64,000 nt of DNA from NCBI RefSeq assembly GCF_000305935.1, contig NC_018870.1, positions 203,942-267,941 on the forward strand, given 5' to 3'. Source of the stretch: Thermacetogenium phaeum DSM 12270 (GTDB lineage Bacteria > Bacillota > DSM-12270 > Thermacetogeniales > Thermacetogeniaceae). Below the pieces are notes generated by a model. It saw nothing but the letters and a program-made list of their open reading frames with translations, did no database searches and was not told where the DNA came from. A program made the position numbers and the translations under genes. Shown here piece by piece: positions 59,340 to 64,000 of the stretch; the first letter of the stretch is position 1; the number at the start of each line of letters is the position of its first letter.

Positions 59340-61019
59340 GTGATGAGCAAGTTGTACACCAATCGCCCCCTTCTCGGCAACATCGGGTTGGTGGTGTTCC
59401 TCGCCTTCCTGGTCACGCTGACCTTCGGAACAGTCCCGCAGGCCCAAGCAGCAGATCAAACAACAGATGGAAAAACAGTCCACGTTGATAAATCTTCGAC
59501 ATCTTCAGATGGAACGGTCGAATTTACCATTACTATTACTTCTCCAACCGATTTTGATGACAGCCTGCTAGAGCTGTTTCTCCGGAAATCTGACGGAACC
59601 GAGATCACCAGCACATCAGTATATGTATATGAATCAGCATATGAAGTTTCTAAACAAGTGTATCAATTTGTCTATGACTGGGTATATAAATTCAACACAG
59701 CAGACTTACCAATGAATGTGACGTTTGTGGTATATCTAAATGAAGTAGAATTACCCTCAATCACCCTCACAGTGGAGCCACCACCACCTGAATCCGTTGG
59801 CGGCGGTGGACCTGCGGTTCCGCCGACGACCACGGTGAGCACGGGTACGGTTGCCGTTGAAGACGGGGTAGGTACCCTGACGGTTGATGCATCCAAGGTG
59901 GCCAGGCTTCTTGACGATCCTCAGCTGAAGGAGATCGAGTTCGCCATTCCTGCAGACTTGGCTGTTGTAGGAGACGTGGTCATGCCGGCTGCAGTCCTTG
60001 CCGACGTCTTTGAGGCCGGCAAAGCGGCGGTCTTCGAGGTCGGCGGCGTCCGGCTGGTGATCGAGCCCGGCGACCTGGATGTTAAGGACGTGCAGCTGCT
60101 GGCAGAAGAGGGAGCGACGGTTGCGGTCAGCGTTGTTAAGGCCACTGCTCCGGTGCAATACGGACTAAAGGTGGCAAGCGACGTCTACGAAATCAAGATG
60201 GAAGTCACCGGTGCTGACGGGCTGAAGAAGGGAGAGATCGCTTCCTTCTCCAAGCCGATCACGCTCACGCTGCCGTACTCAACCGACAGGCTGCAGGGGA
60301 TGAGCGAAGACCTGCTCTCGATCTTCCGCTACGGCGAAAAGACCGGGAAGTGGGATCTCGTTCCGGGCAGCAGGGTCGACAAGGTGAACAAGACGGTCTC
60401 CGTTGGCAGCTACTCACTCAGCAAGTATGCAGTGATGGCTTATGAGGCAGCCTTCACGGACGTCGCAGGCCACTGGGCCGAAGAAACCATCAAGCTGATG
60501 GCTGCCAAGGGGATCATCAAGGGAATGACGGCGACGACCTTCGCACCCGAGGCCGAGGTGACCCGGGCGCAGTTCGCCACGATGCTGGTGAATGCCCTGA
60601 ACATCCGCCAGCAGGCTGCGACCGGAACCAGGTTCAGCGACGTCCCGGCAACTGCTTGGTTCGCCAACACGGTGGAGACCGCAGCGGCGAACGGTCTGCT
60701 GAACGGCTATCCTGACGGCAGCTTCAAGCCCAATGCCAAGATCACGCGGCAGGAGCTGGCCGTAATGGTGGCCAACGCCCTGAAGTTCCGCGGCAGAGAC
60801 GCCGCAGAGCTCACGGCGGAGGAAGTGAACGCCATCTTGAGCGGCTACAGCGACCGCGGCCAGATCGGCAGCTGGGCGAAGCGGGCGGCTGCGGTGGTCG
60901 TCAAGAGCGGCATCGTCAAGGGCCGCGCCGTAGACCAGTTCGCACCGCTGGCGACGGCCAAGCGCTGCGAGGCCGTTGTGATGATCAAGCAGATGCTCTC
61001 CTTCCTGGGCGAGCTGTAG
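59340..61019 (+). CDS. Surface protein with three SLH domains
   Basis: A 559-residue secreted protein. A signal peptide (LGNIGLVVFLAFLVTLTFGT, cleavage near AQA-A) precedes a variable beta-rich region of about 90 residues and a Pro-rich linker. A domain at about 160-350 contains IEFAIPADLAVVGDVVMPAA and a later KKGEIASFSKPITLTLPY. At the end are three SLH repeats: FTDVAGHWAEETIKLMAAKG, FSDVPATAWFANTVETAAAN and YSDRGQIGSWAKRAAAVVVK. SLH trimers bind pyruvylated wall polysaccharide, tying this protein to CsaB. GTG at 59340 (9 bases after GGAGG); ATG at 59343 is possible. Confidence 0.9.
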   Translation: MMSKLYTNRPLLGNIGLVVFLAFLVTLTFGTVPQAQAADQTTDGKTVHVDKSSTSSDGTVEFTITITSPTDFDDSLLELFLRKSDGTEITSTSVYVYESAYEVSKQVYQFVYDWVYKFNTADLPMNVTFVVYLNEVELPSITLTVEPPPPESVGGGGPAVPPTTTVSTGTVAVEDGVGTLTVDASKVARLLDDPQLKEIEFAIPADLAVVGDVVMPAAVLADVFEAGKAAVFEVGGVRLVIEPGDLDVKDVQLLAEEGATVAVSVVKATAPVQYGLKVASDVYEIKMEVTGADGLKKGEIASFSKPITLTLPYSTDRLQGMSEDLLSIFRYGEKTGKWDLVPGSRVDKVNKTVSVGSYSLSKYAVMAYEAAFTDVAGHWAEETIKLMAAKGIIKGMTATTFAPEAEVTRAQFATMLVNALNIRQQAATGTRFSDVPATAWFANTVETAAANGLLNGYPDGSFKPNAKITRQELAVMVANALKFRGRDAAELTAEEVNAILSGYSDRGQIGSWAKRAAAVVVKSGIVKGRAVDQFAPLATAKRCEAVVMIKQMLSFLGEL

Positions 61020-61036
61020 GCGAAAAGTGCTGATCG

Positions 61037-61079
61037 GACCCCGGTTCAGGGCGGCCGACCCTGCCGGGGTCTTTATTTT
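61037..61079 (+). terminator. Terminator after the SLH gene
   Basis: GACCCCGG (61037-61044) pairs with CCGGGGTC (61064-61071), with an inner AGGG/CCCT stem, followed by TTTATTTTG. A second CGGGGTCTTTATTTTG lies about 25 bases further, a partial duplicate of the 3' arm and tail. Confidence 0.85.
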
Positions 61080-61469
61080 GTTGCCGGGATCTTTTCGGGG
61101 TCTTTATTTTGCCCGGAATTTCTCGACGATAAATGCAGAGCAAAAAGCAGGACGGGGTTTAACGAGCCGCCGTGCAGCTGAGTTTGCCGCAGAAGTTGTC
61201 GAAATTGTTTTCAAAGCCTTTTCTTGCCGGTATTGTTTTGCGAACCTTCAATAAAAGTGTGCCGCTGCAGCAGGAATGTTGAAGATAATGGCGAAGAATA
61301 TTCGCAGGATTTTGGAAGATCATGGCGAAGGATATAATTTTATAAAAGTAGGGGAAGAGCGCGCCAGAAGGCGCCGCTGCTCGATGACGGCTTCCCCGGC
61401 GGCGGCTGTTGGCTGCCGCTCAACCAAGGTATAAGAAAAAAAGAAAGGTCGGCGGGATTCAGAAAAGCG
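61080..61469 (+). other. Leader region of the second O-antigen ligase-TPR gene
   Basis: About 390 bases without a gene. It contains AGGATATAATTTTATAAAAG (61324-61345), which could hold a -10 box, and GC-rich inverted repeats (GGCGCC, GCCGGGG...CCCCGGC type) shortly before the gene. No clean promoter could be assigned. Confidence 0.35.
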
Positions 61470-63956
61470 ATGAGGAAGCAGCAGGAAGCGAGAAACCTTA
61501 AGAAAACCAAATCCCTAAGGGGAGCTTCGAAGAAAAAGGAGCAGATGCTCTTCGGGCTGAACGTCGACCTCCGCCCCTTTTTCCTGTTCGGCCTGTTCCT
61601 CATTTTATTCTTCTCCCCCTTTATGCGCGGCCTCTTCTTCCCGCCGGAATTTCTCACGGCCTGCATCCTGGTCGGCAGCACCTTCATCATCTGCGTCTTC
61701 GACCAGGTGCTGCGCAGGGAGATCTTCGTGCCGCGCCTCGCCCTCGACTGGGCGGTCCTGGCCTTCGTCTTCGCCTGGGCGCTATCACTCATCGGCGCGG
61801 TGCACGTGGTCAGCGCCCTCAGGGAGCTGATGGAGGCGGCGGCCTGCGCCTTTCTCTACGTCTGCGCTGCGCGGGCGGCGAGGAACGAGAAGTCCTTCGA
61901 CCTCCTGCTGCTCATCTGCTACCTGGCGGGTATCGGCGTCGCCCTCATCGGCATCCTGGCGGCAGCGGGCATCTTCCCCTTCCCCGGGGCCTACGACGGG
62001 GGCAGGATCATGTCTACGTTCCAGTACCCCAACGCCCTGGCGGTCTACCTGGTGCTGCTCAACTGCGTTGGGCTCGCCTTGAGCGTCAAGAGCGAAAACC
62101 TGCTTGCCAAGAGCTTCTACGCCTGCGGCAACTTTTTAATGATACTGGTAATCCTGGGAACGCAGTCGCGCGGCGGCTGGGTGGTCTACCCCCTGGCGGT
62201 CGGCGGCCTGATCGCCATGCTCCCCTCCGCCTACAGGTGGCGGGCGGCCTATCACCTGGTGATCCCGCTCGGGTGCGCCCTCTTCGCGGGGCGGGGCTTC
62301 TTCGGCCTGCTGCGCGCAGGGGAAAATCTCGCTGCGGTGAAGTACGCCGTCTACGGGGGGATTGCGGCGCTCGTCCTCCAGGCGGCCTACCACCTGCTGG
62401 CGCAGTGGCTGAACCGGGATGAGGTCTCCGATGCCACCAGGCGCCTGGCTGCTGCCGGAGGGGTGGGTTACCTGGTGCTCGTCATCGCCTTCTACGTCTA
62501 CGCTTCGGCCGGAGCCCTGCCGATCACCGCCGCCACCGTCGCCCCCGTCGAGGTGGTGCGCAGGGCGGAGCAGATCTCCGCAGCAGAGGAGAACTTCAGA
62601 AACAGGCTGGAGTTCTCCCGTGACGCCCTGAGGATCGTCAGGGATTACCCACTCGTCGGGGTTGGCGGCGGAGGCTGGAACGCCCTCTACCACAAGTATC
62701 AGTCCTCCCTCTACTGGACGACCGAGACCCACAACCACTTCTTTCAGACGTGGGTAGAGGCGGGGACGATCGGCTTACTCGCCCTGCTGAGCCTGTGGGC
62801 GGGCTTTACTGCCCTTACCGTCAGATACCTGCGGCGGCGTGAAGGTGGCGGCCTGCGCATCTCCGTCGCCGGCGCTTTTACCGGGATGCTTGCCCTCGGC
62901 CTGCACAGCGCCTTCGACTTCGACCTCTCCCTGCCCGCTTTGAGCTTTCTCCTCTTCACCCTGTTCGGGGCGGTGCGCGGTGCGGCCGCAGGCGCTTTCG
63001 AAGCGCCGTCTGAAGAAAAAGCAGCCGCTGCGGCGGGCGGGCCGGCCGGCGGTGACGGCACGGCGCCGACGGGCAGCGGCTCAGGCCTCAAAGGGCTTCT
63101 CCGGAGGCTGCAGAGGTTGAGCCCGCAGGGGACTGCCGGCCCCCCTTGGCTGATCGGGGCTGCCGTCGTCGGTCTGGCAGCGGGGCTGGCCCTCATCATT
63201 CCTGCCCGCAACTTCTACGCCGCCGGGACTGTTGGCGCCGTAGGGGCAAGGGCGCTCCTCAACAAGGATTTGGAGACGGCAGAGAGGTGCTATGCGGAGG
63301 CCCACAGGCTTGACCCCTTCACCGCCTCCTATGCCGCCGACCTCGCTCAAATTTACGCCGCCCAATCCCTTGCCGGGGACGATGCCATCAAGCACTACAG
63401 GGCGATCGACCTGGCGCGGAAGGCGGCAAGGGCCGAACCCTATAATGCCCGCGTGCGAGCCGTGTTGGTCAACGTCTACCTTCAACTCGGGGAACCCCTG
63501 CTGGCGGCAAGAGAGGCAGAGGGGCTTCTCGAGGCCAATCCCATGCTCGCCTCCAGCTACGAGTTGGTGGTCGCTGCCCGCCTGGAGGCGGCGCGCTACT
63601 ACCTGCGCTACGGAAAGGGGGATCTTGCCCGCCCTCTCCTGCGGCCGGTGGACGACCTGGTCGAGGAGATGGAGAACAAAGGGATTGAGGTGACCCCTAG
63701 ATTCCGCCTCTACCAGGGGGCGCTGGCAGCCGTCGCCGGGAGGCTTACAGAAGCTCTGGCGCACCTTGAGGAGGCGGCGCAGGAGCGCGACACCGAATTT
63801 GAGGCGAAGGCCTGGCTGGCAGCAGCTTTGGATGCTGCCGGTGATTCCCATAAATCCGGGGAGTTGGCGTCTAATCTGCGGGAGAAAAGCCCTCAGTTCC
63901 ACGAGCTTTATGAAGCGTTGAGAAAGGAGAGTTCATCGTGGCCGAGCAGCCGGTAG
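61470..63956 (+). CDS. O-antigen ligase-like membrane protein with TPR tail (second paralogue)
   Basis: An 828-residue paralogue of 28538-31360: basic N-terminus, ten or more membrane segments, Wzy_C motifs GRIMSTFQYPNALAVYLVL, GTQSRGGWVVYPLA and VGGGGWNALYHKYQSSLY with ETHNHFFQTWVEAG, then a Gly/Ala-rich linker and TPR-like helices (LETAERCYAEAHRLDPFTAS, KAARAEPYNARVRAVLVNVY). ATG at 61470 keeps the basic tail seen in the paralogue; ATG at 61545 has a nearby AAGGAG but spacing of three. The next gene starts inside its last codons. Confidence 0.82.
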   Translation: MRKQQEARNLKKTKSLRGASKKKEQMLFGLNVDLRPFFLFGLFLILFFSPFMRGLFFPPEFLTACILVGSTFIICVFDQVLRREIFVPRLALDWAVLAFVFAWALSLIGAVHVVSALRELMEAAACAFLYVCAARAARNEKSFDLLLLICYLAGIGVALIGILAAAGIFPFPGAYDGGRIMSTFQYPNALAVYLVLLNCVGLALSVKSENLLAKSFYACGNFLMILVILGTQSRGGWVVYPLAVGGLIAMLPSAYRWRAAYHLVIPLGCALFAGRGFFGLLRAGENLAAVKYAVYGGIAALVLQAAYHLLAQWLNRDEVSDATRRLAAAGGVGYLVLVIAFYVYASAGALPITAATVAPVEVVRRAEQISAAEENFRNRLEFSRDALRIVRDYPLVGVGGGGWNALYHKYQSSLYWTTETHNHFFQTWVEAGTIGLLALLSLWAGFTALTVRYLRRREGGGLRISVAGAFTGMLALGLHSAFDFDLSLPALSFLLFTLFGAVRGAAAGAFEAPSEEKAAAAAGGPAGGDGTAPTGSGSGLKGLLRRLQRLSPQGTAGPPWLIGAAVVGLAAGLALIIPARNFYAAGTVGAVGARALLNKDLETAERCYAEAHRLDPFTASYAADLAQIYAAQSLAGDDAIKHYRAIDLARKAARAEPYNARVRAVLVNVYLQLGEPLLAAREAEGLLEANPMLASSYELVVAARLEAARYYLRYGKGDLARPLLRPVDDLVEEMENKGIEVTPRFRLYQGALAAVAGRLTEALAHLEEAAQERDTEFEAKAWLAAALDAAGDSHKSGELASNLREKSPQFHELYEALRKESSSWPSSR

Positions 63957-64000
63957 TTCAGATGGAAGAAGAGTTTATCGATCTGCGCTCGATCTTCAAG
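63938..64000 (+). CDS. Start of a Wzz-like chain-length determinant (partial, runs off the window)
   Basis: GTG start with AGAAAGGAGA eight bases upstream, overlapping the end of the ligase-TPR gene by 19 bases. The 21 visible codons include EEEFIDLRSIFK, a typical opening of Wzz/YveK-type polysaccharide chain-length proteins just before their first membrane segment. Only 63 bases are inside the window. Confidence 0.65.
   Translation, partial: MAEQPVVQMEEEFIDLRSIFK

Overview
This window looks like the chromosome of a spore-forming, GC-rich clostridial member of the Bacillota, possibly thermophilic and related to the Peptococcaceae or Thermoanaerobacterales. The genus is inference. The sequence support is strong AGGAGG-type ribosome sites with many GTG and TTG starts, two DinR-type LexA boxes, the DUF1659/DUF2922/YvrJ small-protein set, a GerMN protein, an S-layer (SLH) protein with the CsaB enzyme that prepares its wall anchor, and a probable selenoprotein.

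Layout. 1-7.7 kb is a scrapyard and toxin-antitoxin zone: a PIN toxin cut short by a group II intron remnant, a deleted ATPase gene, a piece of an intron reverse transcriptase, a chemoreceptor, a DUF433/DUF5615 pair, a decayed prenyltransferase, a TumE-like fusion and a DUF362 protein. A 310-bp direct repeat (3597-3906 and 5697-6005) brackets part of it. 7.6-10 kb holds membrane-protein genes. 10-13.3 kb holds two copies of a repeated structured RNA, a zinc/winged-helix protein, a CxxU thiol-disulfide-type protein (UGA read as selenocysteine, with a SECIS-like hairpin), a PadR regulator and an M42 peptidase. 13.4-19.2 kb is an RND efflux operon with a TetR regulator.

19.3-31.4 kb is mostly a cell-surface polysaccharide region (CsaB, O-antigen ligase-like proteins, a GT4 glycosyltransferase, a WecA/TagO-type initiating transferase, DUF4330). 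It also holds a third copy of the structured RNA and a coiled-coil gene made of 42-bp repeats. 31.5-33.3 kb carries a ComK-like gene and the DUF1659-DUF2922-YvrJ operon, both behind promoters with a perfect LexA box between -35 and -10. 33.7-36.9 kb is a PhoP/PhoR-like two-component system plus GerMN, whose promoter has hexamers phased every 11 bp.

37.4-55.7 kb resembles a defence island: an orphan DNA methyltransferase, VapBC, MNT/HEPN, a TPR protein, an antitoxin with a broken PIN toxin, a two-gene operon of very large proteins (1,643-residue coiled-coil/membrane protein plus a DUF1998 helicase), and a DUF4258/YgiT-HTH/ImmA operon. From 55.8 kb the polysaccharide theme returns (CpsB-like PHP phosphatase, SLH protein, a second O-antigen ligase-TPR protein, start of a Wzz-like gene), interrupted by a complete IS200/IS605 element that truncates a nucleotidyltransferase gene.

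The strongest candidates for new biology are the three-copy structured RNA, the SOS-boxed ComK-like/DUF1659/DUF2922/YvrJ module, the CxxU selenoprotein with its PadR-like operator, and the two-gene helicase system.
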